A stretch of DNA of 64,000 nt from Meira nashicola (lineage: Eukaryota > Basidiomycota > Exobasidiomycetes > Exobasidiales > Brachybasidiaceae): positions 806,001 to 870,000 of the forward strand of contig BCJU01000004.1 in the NCBI GenBank assembly GCA_001600355.1. The letters run 5' to 3'. The notes under the pieces were generated by a model. It ran no database searches. It had not been told where the DNA came from and saw nothing but the letters and a program-made list of their open reading frames with translations. Below, piece after piece: positions 21,193 through 33,097 of the stretch. The stretch's first letter is position 1; every line of letters starts with the position of its first letter. The position numbers were made by a program, and so were the translations under genes.

Positions 21193-22350
21193 ATGGCCCC
21201 TGAATCTACTCGTACATCCGCTCGTACATCAAAGGTAAGGACATCTGTACCAACAAGTGACCCAAAAGAAGATGCAAGTCCTCGTCCAAACAATCATGAG
21301 CCAGTACAGTCACCAGCAAAACCAATCGCTGATGGAAAGATTCACAATGGTAATCAATCTTCTTCAAAACAAGTGAATCAAGCGCCAGAACAAACACCTG
21401 TAAGACCGATCGCTGATGGAAAGATTCAAAATGGTAATCAATCTTCTTCGAAACAAGGAAATCATGAGCCTGTACAATCACCAGCAAGACCAATCGCTGG
21501 AAAGATTCAAAATGGCAGCCAATCTTCTTCAAAACAAGATAATCACGAGCCAGAACAAACATCTGTAAGACCGATTGCTGATCGAACCATTCGAAATAGT
21601 AACTCACCTTCTTTGAATCCGGAACAATCATCAGCAAGGCTAATATCTGATCGAAATATTCTACATAGCAATCCAGCTCCTTCAAGACAGGCGAATGAAA
21701 CTCCTAAAGTAGTAGACGCAAGCCAAGCACAGCCAATCAATAGAACACCGGTGCAATCGAGACAAAGTACAGCGTCATCCGAACAAGCTGAGCAAGCGGA
21801 ACAAAGTAACAATGAAACGCCAAATTCTGGAAGAAGTCGATTATCATCTTCACCTCAAGCATATAAAAAAAGAAGAACGATTACGCAATTCGAAAAGATT
21901 GAAATATGTAAAAAAGCAAAAGATATTTATCTTTCACACAAAAAGATTGCAGATATGTTTGGAATAGAAAGAACGGCAGTAACAAAGATTGTCAAAGAAT
22001 CGGATTATTGGCTTTCATTAAAAGGACGAGATCTTTCAATCGAAGGAATGAGTAGAATTAGACGTACAGCGGAAGATTTTCAAAGATCGAAAGGAATACT
22101 TCCTCCAATCGATCCATCTTTAGAGATGCAACAGCATCCTTATTATAATCCTCATCAGCCGCACATTCCTATGGGTTATCCTCCTCATCAACATCCTCCT
22201 CCTTCTTTCATAAAAGAGAGGTGCGATCATCAGGTACACATTGCTCGTTTGCAAGATGTTATTGGTACCTTACAACGTTATCATAAAGGAACCGAAGATG
22301 CAGTTGAACGTCTTCAAAAGGTAGTAGACAGTCTTACGCAGGGTCAATAA
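21193..22350 (+). CDS. repeat-bearing helix-turn-helix protein (CENP-B/psq-like HTH)
   Basis: A single exon encodes 385 aa. Residues about 34-169 hold roughly five copies of a 26-28-residue unit (consensus NHEPxQSPxRPIADGKIxNGNQSSSKQ). Residues about 225-275 read TITQFEKIEICKKAKD then HKKIADMFGIERTAVTKIVKES, a homeodomain-like HTH like the N-terminal DNA-binding half of CENP-B and pogo/Tc5-type transposases. The C-terminus (HIARLQDVIGTLQRYH to the end) is a probable coiled coil. No DDE nuclease domain follows, so it is not an active transposase. It is probably a domesticated DNA-binding protein or a transcription factor. Function is unknown. The ATG at 21193 follows a typical fungal leader. 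Confidence 0.7.
   Translation: MAPESTRTSARTSKVRTSVPTSDPKEDASPRPNNHEPVQSPAKPIADGKIHNGNQSSSKQVNQAPEQTPVRPIADGKIQNGNQSSSKQGNHEPVQSPARPIAGKIQNGSQSSSKQDNHEPEQTSVRPIADRTIRNSNSPSLNPEQSSARLISDRNILHSNPAPSRQANETPKVVDASQAQPINRTPVQSRQSTASSEQAEQAEQSNNETPNSGRSRLSSSPQAYKKRRTITQFEKIEICKKAKDIYLSHKKIADMFGIERTAVTKIVKESDYWLSLKGRDLSIEGMSRIRRTAEDFQRSKGILPPIDPSLEMQQHPYYNPHQPHIPMGYPPHQHPPPSFIKERCDHQVHIARLQDVIGTLQRYHKGTEDAVERLQKVVDSLTQGQ
21292..21700 (+). repeat. 84-bp coding tandem repeat in the HTH gene
   Basis: Units starting AATCATGAG (or AATCAAGCG) with AAGATTCA and AATCTTCTTC blocks recur about every 84 bp from 21292. Early copies are nearly identical and later ones decay. The repeat keeps frame. Confidence 0.85.
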
Positions 22351-23640
<1,290 letters not shown>

Positions 23641-23748
23641 AGTCATCAGAAGGAACTTGAAAAAATATCATGCTAGTGCTCATTTCATATAAAATGCATT
23701 TATCATTGAGGTATAATGTACAATGTTTCGTTAATGTGATCCTTTCAT

Positions 23749-25839
23749 TCATACAACAGAAGCAGCTTGCAAGGCATAATTAAACATTTGTAATAAACTC
23801 TCTTTGTCCTCCAAACCAACACTAACTCGTACCAATTTAGCCTCTACACCAAATTGAGCAGCCCAATCCAATTCCGTGTAATGTGCCAAGATGACAAAAG
23901 GACTTGCAAGGGTAAAATTTGTACCCAAAGAAGGTCCTTTTGCGCAATGCAAAGCATCATAAAACGCCATAGCTTGACGCATAGAATGAAAAGTCAAAGA
24001 AAATAAACCTCCATATCCGCCTTGTAAACGCTTGCATTGATCATAATTCTCCCTCGTTTGTAAAGTTGGGTGATAAACGTTTTTCAAGATATGTGAATGC
24101 GTATTCTCCTTTGCTTCGTTTAGCATTTTTACCAATCCTTCAGCATTCGTATCGATCCTTCTAGACCTTTGCACGAAATCTCGACTATTTCTCTCAAGGA
24201 AAATTGCATTAGGATCAAAAAAGTTATCTTCATATTCTTCATCTTGTAATTCTTGCAATTCTTCGTAATGACGTCCTTTTGGATTTAATACTAAACTTCC
24301 GCCCATTCCATTTGCTTCTCCAGTAAAGAGCTTTGTCAAACTGGAAACGACGATATCCGCATAGGGCATAACTTCTACATTGATAAAGTTGCCCACAGTC
24401 TCATCAATCACTATCAAGAAGTCATACTCGTCGGCTAATTTTCGAAGTTTGACCAGATTGGGAGAACGAAGAAGAGGATTGGAAGGGAATTCGCAGAAGA
24501 GAGCAGTAATCTTTTGACCCCCTTTCAATAAATTCTCCAATCTTTCCAAGTCTGCAACGTCTCCATGACCGAGGAAGAAACATCCAGGTCCCCATTTCTG
24601 CAAAATCTTCAGCGTGTCAAGGTAAGGAAATCCAAAGCAAACGCTCTTCTCTTGCTTAAGACCCAAAGCCAACTGGTGAGCGTGAAAGATTGCGCTCATT
24701 CCGGTTGGATAAAGATAAACGTCATTTTCACTAAGCTGTGTTCCTTGCGCCCGTTCAATAATATCAGGATTGCTGTGTGACTGAGAATGTCCGTTTGTAC
24801 TTTCCGATTCGCAAGCCTCTACGACATCATTAGACGCCACTCCAGCAATGCGTTTGCGCAATGCACGTTTTGCTCGAGGTGCTTCGATCGTGGCCATGTT
24901 ACGACCGTATCGTTCTTCCAAATAATTTGAATCAACCGGCTCTTCAGTAGTAGGTGTAGCCGGTGTCGAGGAAGCGGAAAGTATAGCGCTTGCATGTAGA
25001 CCAGCTGCTGAATTGTTACGTGAATAATGACGATTGCGTGCGTAACTTCGTGGTTTCGTGTATGCCGAATCGGATTTTGGCTCAGAACCGTTTCCGTTTG
25101 GCGATCCCACATTTCCTGCAGAGCCTCCAGCACTGGATGATACTCCATCTGCACTGGTTACTTTTTCCCTTCTCTCTAGTAGCTCAAGATACACTTCTGC
25201 CATACGACTGCTAATTCCATCGCCCGTATGTTGCCAAAAAGTCTTTGCGATTGGGAAGCAAGATTGTGGGAATAAGACGATATGAATCGAGATCTTTGAT
25301 TGAGGTGAAGAGCAATCATCCAAAACTGTAGAAGAGTTCAATGATCCTGTGGAGCTTGACAATTTTGCCAATGCAGAATCCTCTGATGTGATTGGCGGTG
25401 TAGATGTAGATGAAGTTGGCAAGGTTAAGCATACTTGAACTGATCGCAAAGGTAATGTGGTATATTTTCCCGTGGTTCCTGATTCGGATTGTTGTTTGGT
25501 ATAATGATCTTGCATGAATGCTTTGCATGATCGAGCAACTTTTCTTGATGGAACAAGGATGCAAGCTTCCGCTTCAACATCATTTCCGCCACTTGTTCCT
25601 GTCGAACGTTGACCGAATCTTGCCAGTAAGATAGAAGCTAATTTCTGAATCGATCTATGTATAAAAAATCTTGGATAACCTGTTTGCATGACTTCTGCTA
25701 ATCTTCCTTCTTCGTAATCAACATTATCTTGCCATTTTGGTAAGCTGACACTAACTGCATGAGGGGTTGCTGGTGGAATTGAAGTTCCAACTTCAAAATC
25801 TACACCAGGACGAGCTGTTGCAACGGTTGCAGTTGGCAT
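23749..25839 (-). CDS. STR2: cystathionine gamma-synthase (STR2 type)
   Basis: A single exon encodes 696 aa. The C-terminal half is a fold-type I PLP enzyme of the Cys/Met family: FPSNPLLRSPNL, VIDETVGNF (pyridine-nitrogen aspartate) and SSLTKLFTGEANGMGG with the PLP lysine at about K503. The tail ends VRVSVGLED-like. The N-terminal half is atypical: residues 1-230 hold a degenerate segment also present in fungal Str2, and about 230-340 are Ser/Asn rich and likely disordered. Str2 joins cysteine to O-acetyl/succinyl-homoserine to make cystathionine in transsulfuration. The size (696 against about 640 in yeast) reflects the insert. Confidence 0.88.
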   Translation of the reverse strand: MPTATVATARPGVDFEVGTSIPPATPHAVSVSLPKWQDNVDYEEGRLAEVMQTGYPRFFIHRSIQKLASILLARFGQRSTGTSGGNDVEAEACILVPSRKVARSCKAFMQDHYTKQQSESGTTGKYTTLPLRSVQVCLTLPTSSTSTPPITSEDSALAKLSSSTGSLNSSTVLDDCSSPQSKISIHIVLFPQSCFPIAKTFWQHTGDGISSRMAEVYLELLERREKVTSADGVSSSAGGSAGNVGSPNGNGSEPKSDSAYTKPRSYARNRHYSRNNSAAGLHASAILSASSTPATPTTEEPVDSNYLEERYGRNMATIEAPRAKRALRKRIAGVASNDVVEACESESTNGHSQSHSNPDIIERAQGTQLSENDVYLYPTGMSAIFHAHQLALGLKQEKSVCFGFPYLDTLKILQKWGPGCFFLGHGDVADLERLENLLKGGQKITALFCEFPSNPLLRSPNLVKLRKLADEYDFLIVIDETVGNFINVEVMPYADIVVSSLTKLFTGEANGMGGSLVLNPKGRHYEELQELQDEEYEDNFFDPNAIFLERNSRDFVQRSRRIDTNAEGLVKMLNEAKENTHSHILKNVYHPTLQTRENYDQCKRLQGGYGGLFSLTFHSMRQAMAFYDALHCAKGPSLGTNFTLASPFVILAHYTELDWAAQFGVEAKLVRVSVGLEDKESLLQMFNYALQAASVV

Positions 25840-26229
25840 GACTGAGGCGATTTAGTTGATTGTGATCACTTATGCCTCGTCTGATGTGCGCAGGTGAATG
25901 ATGCACACGAGCCCTTTATTTTGTTGAAATAATACTAATGTTGAGATTGGGGAAGAAGAAATAAAAATTAGTCACACTAATTAAAGCTTTTGATTCACAT
26001 TCGCTTCCTTCTCGGAGCCTCGGCCACTTTCGCGTTTTAGCCCTGTGTGCAGTGTGACTAAGCAAGCAATCTTTTCGTACCTTTGGAAGAAATAATTGAA
26101 TGAATTACGCTAGTTTATGTAATTAGCCATGCAGGGTTGCAGCTCTCTTCTAAAGGTGGAGAAAGTTGAGTAGAGAATGGGTAGCATTTATCCTTGTTTC
26201 TTTACTATCATTTGAATAAAAGAACAAAA
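25840..26229. promoter_or_regulatory. divergent promoter, STR2 / aldo-keto reductase
   Basis: This is a 390-bp AT-rich interval. No specific control element is recognised in it. Confidence 0.35.
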
Positions 26230-27282
26230 ATGACTTCTCAAGATACACAAGTCACTCAATATGATCCAAAGAATATGCGTTTCAGACGTTTCGGTTCTAG
26301 CGGTTTACGCATGTCAGTATTTTCATTAGGCGGTTGGTTAACGTATGGCGGTAGCGTGTTAGACGATCAAACGTGCGAAATAATGAAATGTGCATTCGAA
26401 AATGGAATAAATACGTTTGATACGGCAGAATGTTATGCTGATGGAGAATGTGAAATTGCAATGGGAAAAGCGATAAAAAAATTAAATTGGAGAAGAAGTG
26501 ATGTTATTTTGGTTACAAAAATATTTTTCGGTTTTGGTGGTAAAGATCCAAATGCTACTGGATTAAGTAGAAAACACGTAATCGAAGGTACTGATGCCGC
26601 TTTAAAACGTGCTCAATTGGATTATTGGGATGTTGTTATGGCACATTGTCCTGATGTTACTACTCCAATGGTTGAAGTTGTAAAAGCTTTCAATCATCTA
26701 ATCAATACAGGAAGATGCTTTTATTGGGGCTGCTCTGCTTGGTCTGCTCAACAAATTCAAGAAGCATACGGAATTGCAGACAAACTAGGTCTAGAACCTC
26801 CGCTATGCGATCAACATCAATATTCTGCACTACATAGAGAACCAGTAGAAGGAGATTATACACCACTTTACGAAAAGTATGGGTTCAAGGCTATGGCTTG
26901 GTCACCGTTGGCAGGTGGAGTATTGACGGGAAAATATAATGAAGGAATTCCAAAAGGTTCACGATTTGATCTACATAAAGATTCATTACAGGCAATCGTT
27001 GAAAAACATCAATCAAAAGAAGGCCAAGAGAGAGTAGAAAAGGTGAAAAAATTGAGCAAGATTGCAGACAAATTAGGTTGTTCAACAACCGTACTCAGTC
27101 TAGCATGGGCTGCCAAAAATGAAAATGTAACTACTGTGATCTTGGGAGCATCAAAGATTGAACAATTGCAAGAAAATTTGAAGGCATTGGATGTGATGGA
27201 CAAATTGACGGAAGGGATTTTGGCGGAAATAGAAGAAATTTTGGCCAACAAGCCAGACGCACAACCTACTTTCGGCAGATAA
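26230..27282 (+). CDS. aldo/keto reductase (Kv-beta-like)
   Basis: A single exon encodes 350 aa. The catalytic tetrad is visible: D64 and Y69 in FDTAECYADG, K97 in VTK and H139 in VMAHCPD. The start FRRFGSSGLRMSVFSLGGW and the C-terminal SKIEQLQENLKAL are typical of the AKR6/Kv-beta subfamily, which binds NADPH and reduces carbonyls. The physiological substrate is unknown. The protein lacks a signal or membrane segment, so it is cytosolic. The ATG at 26230 is used: 12 upstream codons lack family resemblance. It is convergent with SNU66, with 57 bp between stops. Confidence 0.93.
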   Translation: MTSQDTQVTQYDPKNMRFRRFGSSGLRMSVFSLGGWLTYGGSVLDDQTCEIMKCAFENGINTFDTAECYADGECEIAMGKAIKKLNWRRSDVILVTKIFFGFGGKDPNATGLSRKHVIEGTDAALKRAQLDYWDVVMAHCPDVTTPMVEVVKAFNHLINTGRCFYWGCSAWSAQQIQEAYGIADKLGLEPPLCDQHQYSALHREPVEGDYTPLYEKYGFKAMAWSPLAGGVLTGKYNEGIPKGSRFDLHKDSLQAIVEKHQSKEGQERVEKVKKLSKIADKLGCSTTVLSLAWAAKNENVTTVILGASKIEQLQENLKALDVMDKLTEGILAEIEEILANKPDAQPTFGR

Positions 27283-27339
27283 TGGTGAATGATGGTATAC
27301 AGATTGATAAAATACAACATTGAAAATATATTATACACA

Positions 27340-29931
27340 TTACATCTCCCTTGCTTGTTTGGCGGGAGGTCCATTTGATGTTCCCGATGAAGGGGCAGGA
27401 CGCTTGCCAAATGCTAATTTGAATTTGCTTGGAGGCGCTTGGGTGTTTGATTGTCCATTGTTGCTAGATATAACATCACCCTCTTTGTGTGGTTGACCAG
27501 ATGACGAAGCCAAGGGTGACGACCGTGCTATAGGTGTAAATCCAGCCTTAACTTTCGTCGTGGTCGATCGGGGAACCATGGACGTAATTCCATTCAGATT
27601 GGATGCAAATCCTGAGCCTGAATCTCGGCCTGACTCAGGCGAAACGTGATACGATTCCCCATGATTTGAACTTCCTTGTCCATTTTGTTTTGCTTTACCT
27701 TTTCCGTGCCCGACACTTTTGTTAGAATGATGCGCAACTGTGTTCGGGCCAAGTAATCCGGCATCCTGTGGTGCATTGTTTTTTGCACCAACACCAAGGA
27801 TCATATGTGCTTGTCCACTCTTTTCCGCTCTTTCGGCGAATGCTTTGGTCATTCCTGTTGGTGTATCGCCTGCCAACATCTTTTCTCGTTTTCTCTCCAA
27901 CTCGATTCGTTCAAGTCTTTGTTCTTGTTTCTTCTTTCCAGGTGCTTTTCCGTGAAAGATATGACTCAATCTTTTCCATGCTTCATGATTGTTCAAAGTT
28001 CTTCCGAATTCGTCGTGATATTTAATCTCAAAATCAGGTTTATAATCTTTGAATCGTTCTTGCACTTTTCTTGCCTCGTCTAATTCACGTTTTCTGTTCT
28101 CGTATTCGCGCGTAGCCTGGTCTTTTGCAGATCCTTGTGCTTTACTAGCAGCCAATTCTGCTTCTCTTGCACGATCTTCGGCTCTTCTGGTGGCCATCCA
28201 TGCATCGTATTCTTTTTGTTGTTTCTCACGGTCGCGTTGTTCTGGAGTCATTTCCGAGATCAATCCTTGATTACGCAACAACGAGAGTGTAGAGCCGAGT
28301 CCACCTGATACCAATGGCTCAATTTCCTCCACTGTTGTGGGTAAGGCTGGAGCTTCTTGTTTGATGTCCATGTCTACATCTTCTTCATACTCATCCTTTA
28401 CTGCAGTCTGAACATTGTTCTGATCTTCGACAAGCATAGTAGAAGCATCAGTGCCGTTAATCTCCCTCTCAGGTTCTGCACTCTCTTCTTTTTTAATTTG
28501 TGGTGTAGAGCTTTTCCTTCCTCGTGCTTCTGGGCTAGCATCCCGTGCCGCCTGAAGATTGTGTACAAAATTACTAGTCTCGTCAAAGGTCAAGCCAGTA
28601 TCCGAATCATTGACTTCTGCTTTGATATCCATACTCATCGGAACAGCATTGCTCGCCGCATTCTCCTCCGCTTCTTCTGCTGCTTTCTGTTCAGCCAAAT
28701 TTTTTGCTATCATTTCCGGAGTGATCTTCTGGAATGTTTTCTTTGCTTGCTTTCTTCGTGCTTTAGCCAGACTTAAAGCCAGATCATCATCGTCGATCAA
28801 ATCTATTTCGGTATTTCTTTGACGTTGCTGACTCGTTGGGTCTGATGGGCCGGCTGAATTTCCCTGTCCATTCATCTTAACATCGTTGGCTCCTTCATTA
28901 TTGTTAGCTGAGCGATCTTCATCATCTTCGTCAAGTCGAATGCGCGCTGTCTCTCGCTTCTTCTTCTTTGTCTTTGGCTTTTTGAATCCTACATCTCCCT
29001 CTTGAAGGTAATCAGACACTTCTTCATTTTTGGTGTAATCGAGGTTGAGTAATGTTCGATTGAGTGCTCTTTCGGAATCCTTCTTTTTTGCGTCATCTCG
29101 ATCTTTACGTGTACGAGCCTCGCCGCCCAACCTGAAGCCTGCATCTGCATCCTTTGGTAATGGCCCGTCCAGATCTTCGACATCTGCATCATACTTGCTC
29201 AATACGCCTCTCGGACGACCAACATTTCCAGCTTCAAAGTCATCATCATCCAAGCTGGTGTACTGTTTAACACCCTTCTTTCGCTCTTCGTTGATCCTAT
29301 CACGCTCTTTTTGGTATAGAGTGCTATCCATTAGCTCATCATCATCATTGTCCAAGATTTTACTATCGCGTAATGTAAGCACTTTTCCTTCTCCTCCTTC
29401 TTCCAGATCGAACTCTTCCATATCATGTCCAACTCTCAAACCACGCAAATCCTCCGAATCATATTTGACTCTAGCAGCAGCGGATGCAGCTGCTTCCGCT
29501 TCTTCTTCCTCTTGCCGCCTTCTAGCTTCATTTGCTACAGCTTTCTTCCTTTGAGCTTTGAGCCAATTTTTGTTAGAAGAAGAGGAATTTGCATCTGCAT
29601 TGGATGTGCCTACAGTCTCATCTGCATCTCCCAATGTTCGTCCTTGTAATCGTTTATTTAATTCTCTTCGATTTTGTGCTTTTGCGATTCTTTCTTTCAC
29701 CTTTTCATCTTCTTTTTGTTTCTTTTGAGATTCTTGCCATTCAGCATAATTTTTTGCTGCTTTTTCTTCTTGATTTTTTAGTGGATCGTGATCTTCTTCG
29801 TCATCCTTTTTGATCGATGTATGCTTTGAATCTTCATCATCCGAATCAGGTGCCAAAGGTTTTAGGCCAAGTTGAATACGCAACTTGTTTGTTTCTTCCA
29901 ACGATAATTCATCCTTTTGAAATTCGCTCAT
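27340..29931 (-). CDS. SNU66: U4/U6.U5 tri-snRNP protein SNU66/SART1
   Basis: A single exon encodes 863 aa. It starts with the SART1 lead DELSLEETNKLRIQLGLKPL. A highly charged, coiled-coil-prone body follows (many KxxE heptads), and the conserved C-terminal block is DEFGRTLNNHEAWKRLSHIFHG, then KKKQEQRLERIELERKREKMLAG and HMILGVGAKN. SART1/Snu66 recruits the tri-snRNP to the pre-spliceosome. The last about 120 residues are low complexity and not in yeast Snu66. The ATG at 29931 is preferred over an ATG six codons upstream because MSEFQKDEL matches the family start more closely. Confidence 0.93.
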   Translation of the reverse strand: MSEFQKDELSLEETNKLRIQLGLKPLAPDSDDEDSKHTSIKKDDEEDHDPLKNQEEKAAKNYAEWQESQKKQKEDEKVKERIAKAQNRRELNKRLQGRTLGDADETVGTSNADANSSSSNKNWLKAQRKKAVANEARRRQEEEEAEAAASAAARVKYDSEDLRGLRVGHDMEEFDLEEGGEGKVLTLRDSKILDNDDDELMDSTLYQKERDRINEERKKGVKQYTSLDDDDFEAGNVGRPRGVLSKYDADVEDLDGPLPKDADAGFRLGGEARTRKDRDDAKKKDSERALNRTLLNLDYTKNEEVSDYLQEGDVGFKKPKTKKKKRETARIRLDEDDEDRSANNNEGANDVKMNGQGNSAGPSDPTSQQRQRNTEIDLIDDDDLALSLAKARRKQAKKTFQKITPEMIAKNLAEQKAAEEAEENAASNAVPMSMDIKAEVNDSDTGLTFDETSNFVHNLQAARDASPEARGRKSSTPQIKKEESAEPEREINGTDASTMLVEDQNNVQTAVKDEYEEDVDMDIKQEAPALPTTVEEIEPLVSGGLGSTLSLLRNQGLISEMTPEQRDREKQQKEYDAWMATRRAEDRAREAELAASKAQGSAKDQATREYENRKRELDEARKVQERFKDYKPDFEIKYHDEFGRTLNNHEAWKRLSHIFHGKAPGKKKQEQRLERIELERKREKMLAGDTPTGMTKAFAERAEKSGQAHMILGVGAKNNAPQDAGLLGPNTVAHHSNKSVGHGKGKAKQNGQGSSNHGESYHVSPESGRDSGSGFASNLNGITSMVPRSTTTKVKAGFTPIARSSPLASSSGQPHKEGDVISSNNGQSNTQAPPSKFKLAFGKRPAPSSGTSNGPPAKQAREM

Positions 29932-32038
29932 CTTGTGATTGATGAGCAAAAGACATACAAGTGACGATCACAGTTAAGAAGGGAGAAGCTTATTCATTTG
30001 CTGAGCCTGCAAGAATTATTAGCATTTTAGATTTTTTTTAAAGTTGGTCGCTCCACTATTTGAGTATTTGACGCGTGTCCGAGAATATTATATAATCCAA
30101 GCTTAAAATAGGGAAGGTGTATTTTTGCTGATACCGATAAAATTGTCAATGAGGAGAGAATACATACAACCTTTATTATTTGATATAGATTGATAATATG
30201 TACATAAAAAGGATCGAGTGAATTTATGTTATCCCCTCAAGTGCTCTGCATTGATACGCTACGCTACGCACTCATCTGCGAAAATGGTTATATGTCTTGT
30301 CTTATCGTATTGCAAGCCACCTTTTGTAATTTGGATTTAAATAATGAACGTATATTTTCATTAGAGTATGGAAAATATCGTACCGATCTTTATGAATCGG
30401 AAAGTCGGATGGTAAAATTGTTGATCGATTTTAATGAATCATTCAACCGTCGGAGTTATCCTTCTTTACGTGTGAACCCTTCATGATCCCGTGGTAAAAT
30501 TTCCCACAAGTGTAAAGAATAAAAGTGAAAAATGATCGCCGAAAGATCTCCTAATGTAAACGGATAGCCCCATTTTTCACATGGCAAGAGCATTATATGA
30601 CTTAGCGCAAAGTGTCAATAAATGGTACCTGAACACGTATTTGCATTTAAAACATGCAAACATACACACGCGAAACCGGCCGCCAAGAACAGAATAACAA
30701 TTACGCCCACGATTAGCTCGGTATGAATTGAGTCTAAATTTATGTATTCAAAGTAGGAACGAAATCTGTCCCCGATTATCTTGAACCGCTTTATCGGAGT
30801 ATTGTGGATGCACTTGCAATCTACCACAAAAAATTATCATTGTTGAAGTAGTTGGAAACCCGAGCAAATTCATCATTCGGCAGCTATACATTCGACATTG
30901 CGTACTATGTTACGCCTTACTTTACCAAACTCGGCTGATAGGATGAGGTCATGGCAAACTTTTGCCGAGCATTCCTGACGCCATCTTCTCACTTTGGTGA
31001 TTATTGTTCGCTCTAATTGAGTTCTCATTAGTAAGAGACTGATTTCCCATCGTACCACAAAATGTACAATATTTGTTTTTATAGATCCGCCTTAATGTGA
31101 TCACTTTCAAGCTTTTTATTCGGGTCATTAGAGTTGTGTCACATGAATGCCTTTGTTTTCAGACGCCATCCATCGGCCGTCGCAGTTTTACGCCCACACC
31201 CATGCGAAAATAAGACAACGAAAAAAAAGGGGGGAGGCTACCCGATATGTACTAGTTTACATTCATACAGCGGCGAAGAACAAACTGGCGTAAAAAAGCA
31301 AAACAAAAGCAACAACAAAAACAAGTCATTGATTGCGTTGCGCCGCACCTTTTAAGCATGTTTTATTATTCATTTGGGCTTTTGAGCTGTGCAAACACTT
31401 AAAGTTGTGTGGCGCGTTAAGGTCCAGCTTCAGGTCCCGTATCGGTTTTATTAGTATGAAATTGACAAGAACAACACACACGCGCAGCGCATTGCGTTAC
31501 GTTGCTTTGATGAAAAACATGCATCGAAACACGACAAATTAAAACTCCCCGCCTTACATATATTTTTGGGCACAACAGTGTACAATTATTTGTGACCCTC
31601 GTTTGTTGTTGTTTTTTTTTTTTGGGCGGTAAAGAAATTATGCATGTTAAGCGCCAGAAGAGTGTGTTGTCCCTCTTACACATACAAAAAGACATATTTT
31701 GATCAAAAAGTCTTTCCTTCCCTTTGAACAACATACATACATCATTCGACATATTGCACCTTTTTCTTGCATTTTGATCTAAGATTGGCCGGTTCGCTTT
31801 TTTTTTGTTATACCAAGGATTATCATCATACGTGCAGTGAAGGGGTACAGGTGCTCTTGTTTTCACATCCATACCCACAAAAAAAGGGGTCGAAGCGTCA
31901 TTGATAGAAACGGTTCTTTCCCTGTCCAGCAAACGATTTGATTCATCGAAAACTAATAAAGTCACAATTCTGAAATTTTGATATATATGAAACAAGCTAA
32001 CTCAATTCAATCTTGTTCTCTTACCATCATCACCCGTT
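29932..32038. other. large gene-poor divergent interval (2.1 kb)
   Basis: This sits between SNU66 (minus) and the phosducin-like gene (plus), about five to ten times the usual divergent spacing in this window. It contains an ACGCGT hexamer at 30071-30076 near SNU66, one GCAGCGC site at 31484-31490 and a poly-purine stretch around 31210-31330. The longest frame (minus 31417-31995) lacks an ATG at its 5' end and is Cys/Lys rich without domain features. No tRNA, snRNA or transposon signature was seen. It may carry an untranslated RNA or a long regulatory region. Confidence 0.6.
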
Positions 32039-32911
32039 ATGATGGAACAACTTATCGAAAGAGGACCATCTCCAACTACATCTGAAGAGCTTGGCGCATC
32101 TTCAATGGATGAAGGCAATCAAAGGCCAATCGAGCATGGTGGCTATCAAACAGGCGTAAAAGGTGTTCGAGCAGATGCACAATATCAAGCCCAATTGAAT
32201 TCCGCTCAACGTTCATCAGCGATCAAAGATCATAATGCACAAATGCAATCAAAAGCTTTAGGAACACAAAGAACATGGAAAGAAGATGAAGAGCAAAATA
32301 GGTTGGAACGCGAAGCTGGAGTGAAACCAGGTCAAAATATATCACCACATGAGAGCGATGAAGATGAATTAGCAGAAATACGAAAGAAGAGGTTACAAAA
32401 CCTAAAAAGTCATCAAGCAGCCAATGAATCACGCAGAAGAAGAATGGCAGGCGAAGATGTAGGATCAAATCAAAATACAAGAGGAGGAGGAATTTATGGT
32501 CATTTACGTGAAGTAGGACCTGATCAATACGTTCAATCGATCGATGGAGAAAATAAGGATACGTTTGTGGTTGTACATATTTATGTCAAATACGTTCATG
32601 CATGTGCAGTTTTAACATCGGCACTTTCAACATTAGCACGTAGTCATCCAAAAGTGAAATTTATTCAAGTTCGAGCAGGAAGTATAGGATTCGGAAGTGG
32701 TGGAGTGGAAGGAGGAAAAGATGCAAATGATGGAGAAGTTGACGAAGATGATTTTGATGAACGAGCAGAAGAAATCGTACCTACTTTACTTGTTTATCGC
32801 GGCGGAAATATTCTTGCAAATCTTGTTCGGGTAGATTTGGACGAAGGTTGGGGCGATGGAAGCGAAAGAAGGGTTGCCGATATCCTTCGTTCGCATAACG
32901 TTTTACCTTGA
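32039..32911 (+). CDS. phosducin-like protein
   Basis: A single exon encodes 290 aa. Residues about 37-46 (QTGVKGVRAD) resemble the G-beta-gamma-binding block GPKGV of phosducin/PhLP1. Residues 140-290 form a thioredoxin-like phosducin domain: YGHLREVGPDQYVQSID, VVVHIYVKYVHACAVL and PTLLVYRGGNILANLVRVDL. In the family, PhLP1 works with the CCT chaperonin to assemble G-beta-gamma dimers. The protein lacks the redox CxxC. A Glu/Asp insert (about 226-240) interrupts the domain. Two ATGs in tandem (32039 and 32042) make the exact start uncertain by one codon. Confidence 0.88.
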   Translation: MMEQLIERGPSPTTSEELGASSMDEGNQRPIEHGGYQTGVKGVRADAQYQAQLNSAQRSSAIKDHNAQMQSKALGTQRTWKEDEEQNRLEREAGVKPGQNISPHESDEDELAEIRKKRLQNLKSHQAANESRRRRMAGEDVGSNQNTRGGGIYGHLREVGPDQYVQSIDGENKDTFVVVHIYVKYVHACAVLTSALSTLARSHPKVKFIQVRAGSIGFGSGGVEGGKDANDGEVDEDDFDERAEEIVPTLLVYRGGNILANLVRVDLDEGWGDGSERRVADILRSHNVLP

Positions 32912-33097
32912 TCATTTCATCAAATCATTCTAGCACACTTTCTTTTCTTTTTTTCAATCGTGGTAATCTTTTCTTTATTCACCATACTACTATTTTATTT
33001 ACACTTTAATCTTGTCTTGTATCTCAGGTTTGGGCATCCATTGTATCATTCATCAATTCATTATGGCCGTAGATTCTTATTATTCTTTGCTTTGAAA

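Noticed and set aside
28357..29554. Plus-strand open frames within SNU66
   Set aside because: They are antisense shadows of Glu/Lys/Asp-rich coding sequence, which reads as Phe/Ser/Leu-rich.
31417..31995. 192-codon minus-strand open frame
   Set aside because: Its 5' end is a TTG, composition is Lys/Cys-rich and random, and no domain is visible.
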